A stretch of 22,842 nucleotides of DNA, taken from assembly GCA_027604665.1 (NCBI GenBank), contig JADGIZ010000145.1, positions 1 to 22,842 of the forward strand. The letters are read 5' to 3'. This document shows positions 1 through 7,990 of the stretch, piece by piece. This DNA is from Polyrhizophydium stewartii. Lineage: Eukaryota; Chytridiomycota; Chytridiomycetes; Rhizophydiales. The notes beneath the pieces are model-generated. The model worked only from the letters and a program-made list of their open reading frames with translations. It was not told the origin of the DNA and made no database searches. The position numbers and the translations under genes were made by a program. Every line of letters starts with the position of its first letter. Position 1 is the first letter of the stretch.

Positions 1-100
1 GACGGGGCAGCGCTCTTGGCGGCCGCGGCGCCGGCGCCGGCAGGGGCGCTTGGCGGCAAGGCGGGCGGGGACCAGAGCCACAGCGGGGCGGAGCACTCAC
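1..100 (-). other. Partial intron of the left-edge gene
   Basis: The minus strand has GTGAGT at 100-95 immediately after the last codon (CCG) of the upstream exon. The acceptor is not in the window. The donor matches the type used by the other split genes here. Confidence 0.5.
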
Positions 101-637
101 CGGGGCGCCAACGAGCCCGCCGATGGGACCGCCGAGATACATCGCCGGCGGCGTCTCCAGCGCCGACAGCACCGCAGACAGCGGCGCCGCTGCGGCCGCC
201 GCTTCGCCCGCGTCGCCCGCGGGCCCGCGGATCTGCGGCATCGTCGCGTGCCCCGGGTGCTGCGGCTGCGTGCGGTGCAGCGCTGCGGGGCTGCCGCGCT
301 GCGCCGCCGCGCCGTCCGCTCCCTGCGCGCGAGGCGGCGGCGGGTGCTGCGGCGGGTGCTGCTGCTGCTGCTGCGGGTGCTGTTGCTGCGGCTGCGGGTG
401 CTGCCGCGGGCGCGGGTGCTCCTGGTGCGGCGGCTGCTTGTGCGCCAGCGGCGGCGGGGGCGACTGCGGGCTGCTGGAGCCAGCAGGGATGCGCTTCGCC
501 GGCGCCAGCGCGCCGGTGCCGAGGTCGGCCGCCAGCTCGCCGCCACCCGGCCCGCCGCCGGCGCCGGCGCCGCTGTCGCCGATGCCGTTGTGCTCGCCGG
601 CGCTGCGCGCGCTGCCCTCGCGCTCGCCAGTGTCCAT
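101..637 (-). CDS. First exon of a Gln/His/Pro-rich protein, partial (continues off the left edge)
   Basis: On the minus strand an ATG at 637-635 opens 179 codons with no stop, ending exactly at a consensus GTGAGT donor (100-95), phase 0. The frame also stays open to the window edge, so the intron call rests on the donor. The product starts MDTGEREGS and is rich in Gly/Ala at first. It then has a His-Pro-Gln tract (about residues 72-100, including QQQQQ) and an Ala-rich stretch, and ends with the less biased MYLGGPIGGLVGAP just before the splice site. That last segment may be where a folded domain begins in the next exon. I do not recognise the family. A low-complexity N-terminus like this is common in fungal regulatory and RNA-binding proteins, but no function can be assigned. 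The antisense and plus-strand ORFs here are GC-rich shadows. Confidence 0.6.
340..425 (-). repeat. CAGCACCCG-type low-complexity repeat with a short CAG run
   Basis: On the plus strand the octamer CGGGTGCT occurs five times (341, 353, 374, 395, 413), with a CTG trinucleotide run around 358-373. Read on the minus strand it codes for Gln-His-Pro units and a QQQQQ run inside the left-edge gene. It is an in-frame coding microsatellite and so a likely site of length variation. Confidence 0.7.
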
Positions 638-781
638 TCCTCGGGCAGCCTCCTTCCGCCCCTCGCCAGCCTTTTGAGGGAATGACGTCACGCTCCGTTC
701 AGCCTCCTTGCACAGGGCTGCGCGAAACCACCACAAAAGAGGGACACAAGAAGCTCCTCAGTCTTCACTCGGCCTCCGCCT
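638..781 (-). promoter_or_regulatory. Promoter interval of the left-edge gene, with a perfect CRE palindrome
   Basis: This 144 bp gap lies between the stop of the downstream-reading PPR-like gene (782) and the start codon of the left-edge gene (637), both on the minus strand. It contains TGACGTCA at 683-690, the consensus site of CREB/ATF-type bZIP factors, about 46 bp upstream of the ATG. The gap must hold both the PPR gene's 3' end and this gene's promoter. No AATAAA was seen in it. Regulatory use of the site is inferred only. Confidence 0.35.
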
Positions 782-3628
782 CTAGTACTTGCCCAGCCGC
801 GGCGCGAACCCAACGCTGCGGTCCACGCGCCGCCTGCCGGGCGTGTCGTCCTCGGACCACCGCGGCTCGTCGCCCCGTGCGCTTGTGTACGCGACCCCGG
901 GCTTCCTCACCCTCGAAAGTTCGGCAAGCTTGGCCGCGATCTGCTCGTCGCGCCCATAGTGCCGCATGGCCGCGTTGCTCACCGTCTTGGGCAGCACAGG
1001 GAACCACCGCTCGGCCCACGCCAGCACGGGCCACACGCTGTCCGCCTTGTGGCCGAGCATCCCGTGGCTGTCAATCTCCGCCGCTGCCGTCTCGGGCGAC
1101 CGGTTGAGCCCCAGCAGCTTGCCCAGCTTCACATACGCCAGGCACCGCTCGGGCCGCCCCGCGCGCTGCATGCCGCGGCACAGCACGTGGATCGTGCGGG
1201 AGTTGATGGCGATCCCGCTCTTCCGCGCCTCCGCCGTCTGCATCCACTGCGCAAGCTGCTCCATCTCGTCAAACTCGAGCAGCGCCTCGGCAATCTCCAG
1301 CTCCGCGTTGACCGTCGCCGTCGTCCGCAAAAGCCCAAACCGCTCGTATCCCTCCACGAGCGCCTCCCGCGCGAGCTTGGCCCGTCCGAGATGCAGCCGC
1401 CCATGCACCGCCACGAGCGACAGCGGGTTGCCGGTCCCGGCAAACTCCTTGTCGTCGTTCTCGCCAAAGCCATCGGCCTTGCCGCCCGAAGCGCGCTCTG
1501 TGCCAGCTGCTCGCTCACCGAGAGCGCCGCCTTGGACGTTGATGACGTGCTCGAGATACATCCGCTTGCCCCTCTCATACAGCTCCTCGAGGCGCGTCAT
1601 GTCGCCGAGCCGCCCGTGCAAACGTATCAAGTTCAGCGTCACCCGCATCGTCAGTTGCATGCCGCGGCTGCACTCGCGCTCAACGGCCAGGTCGACCCGC
1701 CGCCCGTGTATCGGCCCAATCTTGGGCATTTTGGCAAAGATCCCAACAAAAAACGCAAGCCCCTTCTCGACCTGATCCACCGGCACCTGCGCCGCGTACG
1801 AGTCAAACAGGCGCGCAATATACTCGGTCTGGATGTTCGACGACGGCGCGAGGTTTGTCGCATGTATCGCCGCAAGGTACGCGAGCAGCAGATCAGCGCT
1901 TGGCTGAGCGCCTGTTTTCATCAGCTCGCGAATCGCAATGCGCGCAAGGTCGACGTTGCGTGCGTGTGCGGCGCACTGCGCGATGCAGTCCAGCGCAACG
2001 GGCGACAGCCCAGTGAGCACCTGGCGCTGCACTGGGCTCTCGTTCACCCGCCTCATCGGGCCGGCCGTCGCGCGAGGCTGCAGCAGTTGCCGTTTCGTCT
2101 CTCCTGCCGCGCCGTCGTCCCCGTCAAGTTCGTCGCGCACCGCCGTCGACGGCTTGCTCGCCTCCAGCGCGCGCCGCCGCAGCTGGCGGTACCACTTGGT
2201 CGTGTTGTGTCTCGATATCGCCTGCGAAGAGAGCGGCGCCAGCACGTCGAGCACAACAGCAACCTCGGGCCCCGGATGTGCATGGCACAGTTCGCTCCAC
2301 AGCAGCACAAAGTCCGATATGAGCCGCTTCTGCAGCGGGCTCGTCTCCTTGTACACGGGCACATTGGCTCCGCCTGGCCCGCGCGGCAGAACCTCGGTCG
2401 TCGCCGCGTTCCACGCCTCGCGCATCACAAGCGCCACCGTCTCGGGCTTGACGTGCATGTTAAGCTGGTCGGCCTTATTCTCGGGCAGGTTGAGATGGTT
2501 GAGCTTCTCGCGCTTCTCGTGCGTCTCGCGCTGCGCCTCGATCGTGAACCGCACGACGCGCGCATAATCGCCGAGCATCAGCATGCACTCGACCATCATC
2601 TCGATGAGCACCGGCACAAGCCCGCCGTTGTCGCGTTTGAGCATCCAGCGGAGGTACTCCTCAAAGTCGGTCATCTCGATAAAGTCCTTGGCGTTGGCCG
2701 GGATCACGTCTGCCTCGCCGCTGTCCTGACCGCCAACGAGCTTGTGCCGCCAGTCCGCCGAGACCATGGCCGCGGTGCTCAGATAGGCGCGGAGCCGCGC
2801 AACGTCGTGCCACATGGGCATTTGATCGCCCGCGTTCATGGTCAGCCGGATCAGGTACTCGATGCGGTGCTGGTGCGCCGACGAGATTGGGATGCCGTGC
2901 ACAAACTTCGATGGGACCAGGATCTCGGGCATCACAATCGTGTCTTCGGCAACGGCCGCAACCTCGTGCAGCCGCTGGATCGCCTCGATGCTGCGCTGCA
3001 CAAGATCGCGGTTCAGGCGGTTCGTCTTGTGCAACGACTCGGCCTCTGCGTGCTCGATCGCTTCAAACAGCTGTTGCAGCAGCTCCGTCGCTCGCTCGCC
3101 CGACCGCCGCAGGTCCGGCTGCTCAAGAAGATCGTTGGCCTTGACAAGCAGCTTGGTGACCTGCATCACCGACAGGAGCTTCGAGTCGCCCGACCGGCCC
3201 GCAAAGTTCTCGGTCAGGTCCGGCCGTGCACGAAGCACCCTGTCCGATGTCGAGCGGGCGTCGCCCTTCTCGGGCCGGTCGGCTCTCCAAATGGGCACGC
3301 CCAGCCCGCGCAGCCGGTCCGACATGGCCGCCGCAGACGCACGCTCGGTGTCGCCCCATGCGCGGGGCTCGGGCTTGGGCGCCTGCTCGGGCAAGTGCTG
3401 CCCGGCCGGCTCCTTGGGGCGGCTTGCGCCAAAGCCCGCCCGCAGCTCCAGAAGCGTCGGCTCGTGTGGCCGCCGCGCGCGGATGCTGGACCGCACGGCT
3501 GCGCTGGCGCACAGGCACGCCGCGTGCGCATGCACTTCTGACCGCGCCGGCCCCAGCCGCGTGCAGGCGAGCGCCGCAGCCCGCGCCGGCGCCCCTGTCG
3601 CCGCAGCCCGACGCAAGCTGATCAGCAT
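782..3628 (-). CDS. PPR-like helical-repeat protein, probably mitochondrial (948 aa)
   Basis: One uninterrupted frame runs from ATG 3628-3626 to TAG 784-782. I chose this ATG because the frame upstream has only a TTG, and because the resulting N-terminus (MLISLRRAAATGAPARAAA) is rich in Arg/Ala/Ser and lacks acidic residues, as in mitochondrial presequences. The middle and C-terminal parts contain degenerate helix-turn-helix repeats of PPR type. The clearest are near residues 545-577 (AIRELMKTGAQPS at its end), 662-695, 735-768 and 803-838. PPR proteins bind organellar RNA in a sequence-guided way and act in its stability, processing or translation; the RNA target here cannot be told. A charged linker (about 695-735) interrupts the repeats. 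The gene has no introns, unlike the neighbours at 6203-22134, but like the second PPR-like gene beside it. TPR-like repeats are the main alternative reading. Confidence 0.75.
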   Translation of the reverse strand: MLISLRRAAATGAPARAAALACTRLGPARSEVHAHAACLCASAAVRSSIRARRPHEPTLLELRAGFGASRPKEPAGQHLPEQAPKPEPRAWGDTERASAAAMSDRLRGLGVPIWRADRPEKGDARSTSDRVLRARPDLTENFAGRSGDSKLLSVMQVTKLLVKANDLLEQPDLRRSGERATELLQQLFEAIEHAEAESLHKTNRLNRDLVQRSIEAIQRLHEVAAVAEDTIVMPEILVPSKFVHGIPISSAHQHRIEYLIRLTMNAGDQMPMWHDVARLRAYLSTAAMVSADWRHKLVGGQDSGEADVIPANAKDFIEMTDFEEYLRWMLKRDNGGLVPVLIEMMVECMLMLGDYARVVRFTIEAQRETHEKREKLNHLNLPENKADQLNMHVKPETVALVMREAWNAATTEVLPRGPGGANVPVYKETSPLQKRLISDFVLLWSELCHAHPGPEVAVVLDVLAPLSSQAISRHNTTKWYRQLRRRALEASKPSTAVRDELDGDDGAAGETKRQLLQPRATAGPMRRVNESPVQRQVLTGLSPVALDCIAQCAAHARNVDLARIAIRELMKTGAQPSADLLLAYLAAIHATNLAPSSNIQTEYIARLFDSYAAQVPVDQVEKGLAFFVGIFAKMPKIGPIHGRRVDLAVERECSRGMQLTMRVTLNLIRLHGRLGDMTRLEELYERGKRMYLEHVINVQGGALGERAAGTERASGGKADGFGENDDKEFAGTGNPLSLVAVHGRLHLGRAKLAREALVEGYERFGLLRTTATVNAELEIAEALLEFDEMEQLAQWMQTAEARKSGIAINSRTIHVLCRGMQRAGRPERCLAYVKLGKLLGLNRSPETAAAEIDSHGMLGHKADSVWPVLAWAERWFPVLPKTVSNAAMRHYGRDEQIAAKLAELSRVRKPGVAYTSARGDEPRWSEDDTPGRRRVDRSVGFAPRLGKY

Positions 3629-3731
3629 CTTTTTTGGTTCCGACAAGACCCGAATATTTCGTCCATAAACACAAAAAATGGCTGGCCTTCAGCCAAAGAG
3701 GCCTTGGTGTTTCAACAGGCGGCCGCAGCCG

Positions 3732-3737
3732 TTTATT
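3732..3737 (-). terminator. AATAAA poly(A) signal overlapping a stop codon
   Basis: The minus strand reads CGATAATAAACG, where TAA (3738-3736) is the stop of the second PPR-like gene. AATAAA occupies 3737-3732, overlapping the stop. If used, the 3' UTR would be only a few tens of bases, which fits the 107 bp gap before the next start codon (3628). A chance match in an AT-rich patch is possible. Confidence 0.4.
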
Positions 3738-6114
3738 ATCGCATATACCGAGGCACAGCGACCCCGCTCTGCTGCGCATGCTCCTCGATCTCGCTGCGCA
3801 GCCCCGCGGTGCCCGATCGCGCGGCCCAGCGCGCGGCAAGCCGATAAAACGCTTCATCGAGTTGAACGGTGCCAGGCACTTGCGCGCCGTCGCTCCAGTA
3901 CCCTGCGCCACCGTGCCCATGCACGCCAAAGTCATGCTTCGAAAAATGACCCTGCCCTGCAACCTTTTTGCCCTCGGCCGACTCCAACGCCGCATCAATA
4001 TCAGGGGCCAGCATGTCCTGAGGCATCGCCGCATCGCGAATTTCCATCTCGACGTTCACATCTGCGTCTTGTGCGTCGAACTGCGCACCAACCAGCGCGC
4101 CCTCGCTCTCAGCTACCGCATCAAGTCGTACCGAAGCCGGTGCGTTCGAGTGCAAGACTGGACCGTCTGTCCGCGGTGGAACCTGATTGAGAATGCTGCG
4201 GATCATCTGCTCCGTCTCGCCCGGATTGCACCGCTGGATGTAGAACCTGAGAATCATCTTGTAAACCACAAGAGGCGGCTGGATGTCGCGATCACGCATA
4301 TGCGCCAGCACATTCGCGACGACTTGCAGTGGCGACACAGCCGTAGGCGCCGCGTCCGGTGCAGACTGGCTCGGGAGCATAACGCGGGCGCCGTCGGGCA
4401 TCGTGAGCAGCTCGAGAATCAGGCGCTTGAGCGACTCTCGCGACGTGATGTGCTCGGCACTCTGCGAGAAGATGACGCAAGCGCGGTTCACATTGCCTGC
4501 AAGTGCGTGCGCCGACATGAGCGCGTCCTGCAGCGACGCATGCTTCTCGAACCCAATCTCGTCAATGTGGGCCAGAACGCGAGCCAGCGCACTCTCGGCA
4601 TTCCGCAGCTCCTCTTGCTGCTGCGCCGAAAGGCCTTGCGGCAGGTTGCTGCTTAAAATGGCTCTCAAGTCGCCCGCGTCTCTGGCCCTGTCCATCCGCT
4701 CCTGCTCAATCTGCCTGATACGCAGCGTAGTAATCGTGCGCGACGAAAGCCGCAGCATTATTTTGTACACCTCGACATTGAGTGGCCACCAGCGCTCCGA
4801 CATGAGAAAGAACACGCGGCTCGCCCTCGCAAAGTCGTTGCCGCGCGCATAGAGCAGAAACACCGTCTTGCAGACCCGCATGTCCGGCGGACACCGCCAT
4901 ACCCGCGATATTTCGGACATGAGCGTCTCGACCTTCATGAGCCGGTCTGATGCGGCCAGAGACCGCACAAATGTGTCAAACAGCTCGCTCGTCCCGCCGA
5001 CGCCGCGCTCTTGTGCCTTGAACACCAGAGTCATGATCTCCGAGTAGCTGAGCCATCCCATCGTCGCCTTGGCGCGGAAAATGAGATCGCGCGCACGGTA
5101 GGACCTCGTCTCAGGCAGCGATGCCTCTTTGTGCTTTTCGTTGGGCAGCTGCTTGGCCGGAACCAGTCGTCTCGCAAAGTACGAGTTGCGGCGGTGCACG
5201 CTGATGATGTCGAGAATGTGCAGCGCTTTGCTCTGGATATCCGGGTCTGTCTTGCGGATCATCGGCACTTCGCCGTCCAGCCCAAGCATCAAGCCCAGCA
5301 CGCAGTGCAGCGACCCGTACGAGAACCGCGGCTGCAGCTCCGGGTCCTCCCACGCCTTGATGAACATGTCGTAGACGTTGGCCGGCGGGATGTGCTTGCG
5401 CATTGCGTTCATCATTGTGATGGCGGCCGGCTTGTCGCCCAGCAGCTCGGCCAGCTGCTGGAATTCGGGCAGGAGCCGCCGCGCCGGCGTGGCATGCGCC
5501 TTGCTCGAGGCATCGTGCGTCCCGCGGACAGACATCCCGCCAGCATGGCTGACGCTGCCGTCGTCGCCTCGGATGCCGAACCGCTGGCACAGGTAAGCGA
5601 CGCACTCGGACGGCATCTTGAAGTTGTAGTGCGCCATCAGGATGCTCACGAGCACGTGCATCTGGTTGTGCATGCCCTCGATGCGGAGGGGGTCCTTGCC
5701 GAGTGTCGGCAGCTGCGTGCCGCTGCCTCGCGCGGCCAGCCGGCGCTGCTCGAGCCGCGACACCTCTCGTTCGAGGTCCTTGGAGTCGAGCAGAAACCGC
5801 CTGTGCGCGCCATGCGCCGGCCGTGCGGCGCCGGCTGCATCCGCGGATGCATCGGTCTCTGACAGCGTGATGGCGGGCGGCAGCGTCACGGCAGGCAGCA
5901 GCAAGTCCGCCGACGTCGTGCGCTTGGATTGCTTCCTGTCGAGGCCGTCGGGGGTCGGCTTTGTTGCTCGCGAGGCGGACCCTGCACGCACGGGCACCAA
6001 GAGGAGGGCGTGCGGTCTTCGCCGGGCCGCCTGCTCGCCGCACGCCCGGGCGAGCCCGCACGCCGGCCGCGGCGCCAGCGCCGCTCCCGGCCGTGCAAGA
6101 ACCGCTGCGATCAT
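3736..6114 (-). CDS. PPR-like protein, probably mitochondrial (792 aa)
   Basis: This is an intronless frame from ATG 6114-6112 to TAA 3738-3736. The frame is open further upstream, but this ATG gives MIAAVLARPGAALAPRPACG, an Arg/Ala-rich start without acidic residues typical of a mitochondrial presequence. It also leaves 88 bp to the LRRC34-like stop. Two consecutive 35-residue PPR motifs are clear at about residues 379-413 (FDTFVRSLAASDRL...) and 414-448 (VCKTVFLLYARGNDFARAS...), followed by a third starting VYKIMLRL. A further one lies near residues 595-625 (VVANVLAHMRDRDIQPP). A weaker helical region precedes them (about 150-340). The likely role is binding of mitochondrial RNA; the target is unknown. 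It lies in tandem with another intronless PPR-like gene, but the two share no obvious sequence blocks, so a recent duplication is not evident. Confidence 0.77.
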   Translation of the reverse strand: MIAAVLARPGAALAPRPACGLARACGEQAARRRPHALLLVPVRAGSASRATKPTPDGLDRKQSKRTTSADLLLPAVTLPPAITLSETDASADAAGAARPAHGAHRRFLLDSKDLEREVSRLEQRRLAARGSGTQLPTLGKDPLRIEGMHNQMHVLVSILMAHYNFKMPSECVAYLCQRFGIRGDDGSVSHAGGMSVRGTHDASSKAHATPARRLLPEFQQLAELLGDKPAAITMMNAMRKHIPPANVYDMFIKAWEDPELQPRFSYGSLHCVLGLMLGLDGEVPMIRKTDPDIQSKALHILDIISVHRRNSYFARRLVPAKQLPNEKHKEASLPETRSYRARDLIFRAKATMGWLSYSEIMTLVFKAQERGVGGTSELFDTFVRSLAASDRLMKVETLMSEISRVWRCPPDMRVCKTVFLLYARGNDFARASRVFFLMSERWWPLNVEVYKIMLRLSSRTITTLRIRQIEQERMDRARDAGDLRAILSSNLPQGLSAQQQEELRNAESALARVLAHIDEIGFEKHASLQDALMSAHALAGNVNRACVIFSQSAEHITSRESLKRLILELLTMPDGARVMLPSQSAPDAAPTAVSPLQVVANVLAHMRDRDIQPPLVVYKMILRFYIQRCNPGETEQMIRSILNQVPPRTDGPVLHSNAPASVRLDAVAESEGALVGAQFDAQDADVNVEMEIRDAAMPQDMLAPDIDAALESAEGKKVAGQGHFSKHDFGVHGHGGAGYWSDGAQVPGTVQLDEAFYRLAARWAARSGTAGLRSEIEEHAQQSGVAVPRYMR

Positions 6115-6202
6115 GCCCGCCAAGTGTCGCTCGGCGCAGGCAAAAACATGGCGCCCGACCTCGCTTCTTATTCCGCCCGCACTCCAGACCTCCCGTCTGG
6201 TC

Positions 6203-7956
6203 TCAAGCCCGCGGCGCCCGCGGCGCATGTGCAACGTGGATCGTCGTCTCGACAACGTAAAACGACACATCCGTCATGTGCGGGTGCAGGCGGATATGCG
6301 GGGCATTGGCCTTGCGCTGCGCCTGCATCTGAGCCTGTGCCTGCGTCTGGGGCCTCCCCGCCGGATCGCCGATGCACACGCTCGTTGTCGGCCCACCCAT
6401 CAGTTCCGCAAACGCCTCGCAGCTGGCCTCGCCCCATAGGTTGCCCCATAGCGCAATAAACTTGAGCGACCAGCTGTCGCGCAGGGCGTCCGCGATCGCC
6501 ACAAGCCCGATGCTCGAGACTTTGTTGTAGTCGAGGTAGATCCTGTCCCATTCGCGTTCAGACTCACGCATCAGCGCCGCAGTGCCTCACACGCAGATCG
6601 GCGCATGAGCCAGCAACTTCAGAAGCAGCCGCGGGCACTCACTCTTTGATCTTGGTGTTGGACCGGATCACTCGCGCGATCGCCGTCGCGCCTTCGTCCT
6701 GCAGCGAGCAGCAGCTCAGGATCAGGTTGTTGATCGACGCATGCTTGGAGAGCGCATCACACAGCGCAACGCCGCCGTCGCGGCTGATGCGGTTGCTGGA
6801 TGTCCGCCATCGAGCGACGCCGTTCTTGTCAGCATACCTGCGAGGCAAACGCGTAAACTCACACTCACGCACCAGCTCAGGTTGAGCGTATCGATGTTCT
6901 TGTTTGCCTTGATGGCGTTTGCAAGCAGGTCGCACATATTCCAGTCCGTAATGCCCAGCTTGGAAAAATTGAGCTCCTTGATGCCGTAGTTGAGCTGCAT
7001 CGTGAGCGCAAAGTGCGACATGACGTCGTTGACAAGCGTCTGCGTGAGGTTGCTCGTATGCAACAGGTTGTTGGAGATGTCGAGCACATTGACCGAGCTG
7101 TTTGTTTGCAGCACCGTCGCAAACGCAATCATGGACGTTGCCGCCAGCGAGCAGCCCGACAGGATCAGCACAGAAATGTTGACGTTGACCTGCAACCATG
7201 CGTTGGAGGCTGTCAGCTCACTCAGTAGCTTGGCAGCTCGTGCCTCCTTATCCCCCATCGGCGCAAAGCATCGGCGTACATGGCGCGCACCTGCAGAATA
7301 GACGCAATCGCCATGCCGCCCTCGTCGCCAATCGCGTTTCCCGACAAGTCCATATGCGTGACTTTCTCGTTGTATGTCAGCGCCTTGCAGATGGCCGCGG
7401 CGCCCTCGCCCGTGATGTTGTTGGACCGGAGGATGAGCACCTCGATGGCCAAGTCGTCCTGATGCATGAAAAAAGCGAGCGTGGGTATGAGCTCAACCGA
7501 TGACTGTGTGCGGCAGACAGCCCGCGCCGCAGCAGCCCACCTTGAGGACTTTGGCGATGACAAAGGCGCCGCGGTCGCCAATCTCGTTGTAGCTCAGGTC
7601 GACGCAGCGTACAATCGAGATGCCGACCATCGGCTGGAAGATGCACTCGGCAATGTCGTCGTCAATCCGGCGGTACCGCAGCTCCGTCTGCGTGCCGCTA
7701 AGCTTGAGGATGTCGGGACTCTCGCTGCGCAAGGCAAACAGTCAGCTCGCGTGCCGCTCAATCTCGCGCTGACAGAGCTCGGCCTCCTGCTGCAGAGGTC
7801 GGCTGCCCGACCCGTTCGGCTGCGCACGCACCCAGAGTCTATCGCGTGTTCGAACGTCTTCTTGATGAGCATCAGCGGCGGCGTCTGCTTGCGCTCGCAT
7901 ATCGTCATGTATTTCTCGAGGTAGTCGCTGAGCGCGATGCCGCCCGTCGCCGCCAT
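6203..7956 (-). CDS. LRRC34: LRRC34-like leucine-rich repeat protein, six exons (428 aa)
   Basis: Minus-strand exons are 7956-7832, 7724-7541, 7458-7291, 7189-6873, 6795-6643 and 6542-6203. They total 1287 nt, with intron phases 2,0,0,2,2; every junction keeps the frame and restores an LRR. About nine ribonuclease-inhibitor-type LRRs span residues 80-362, e.g. VDLSYNEIGDRGA, MDLSGNAIGDEGG, LNLSCNRISRDGG and IYLDYNKVSSIGL. The assignment to LRRC34 rests on several recalled features: the N-terminal LSDYLEKYMTICERKQ region, the LKLSG segment before the first LRR, the IAFATVLQTN block, the last repeat with LWGN...EASCEAFAEL, and a short C-terminal tail with a TDV..FVV-type motif. The length is near the animal protein (about 460 aa). 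A Gln/Ala tract (QTQAQAQMQAQ) interrupts the tail. In animals LRRC34 is linked to ciliated and germ cells; a role in zoospores is inferred. The start at MAATGG is supported by homology only roughly; MTICERK is an alternative. Confidence 0.8.
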
Positions 7957-7990
7957 CGCCAGAAGCGCCGCAAAGTCGTCCTCTCTCCAG
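7957..7990. promoter_or_regulatory. 34 bp divergent interval between two start codons
   Basis: This lies between the LRRC34-like ATG (7956-7954, minus) and the ankyrin/coiled-coil ATG (7991-7993, plus). It is too short for two separate promoters. If both starts are right, the 5' UTRs and promoter elements must overlap the neighbour's coding sequence or be shared. It ends in a pyrimidine-rich CTCTCTCCAG just before the plus-strand ATG, which also resembles a splice acceptor. Confidence 0.4.

Noticed and set aside
16..1107. 363-codon plus-strand frame at the left edge
   Set aside because: It starts at TTG, is Arg/Ala/Cys low complexity, and crosses the antisense of two minus-strand genes.
959..3541. 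860-codon open frame on the plus strand opposite the first PPR-like gene
   Set aside because: It mirrors the codons of the minus-strand gene, is rich in Arg/His/Leu, shows no domain and begins at an ATG with no context. GC-rich DNA commonly leaves antisense frames open.
7937..7990. Upstream ATG (7937) as start of the ankyrin/coiled-coil protein
   Set aside because: It would overlap the first LRRC34 exon on the opposite strand and adds only an Ala/Ser-rich stretch. The ATG at 7991 avoids coding overlap. It is not excluded.
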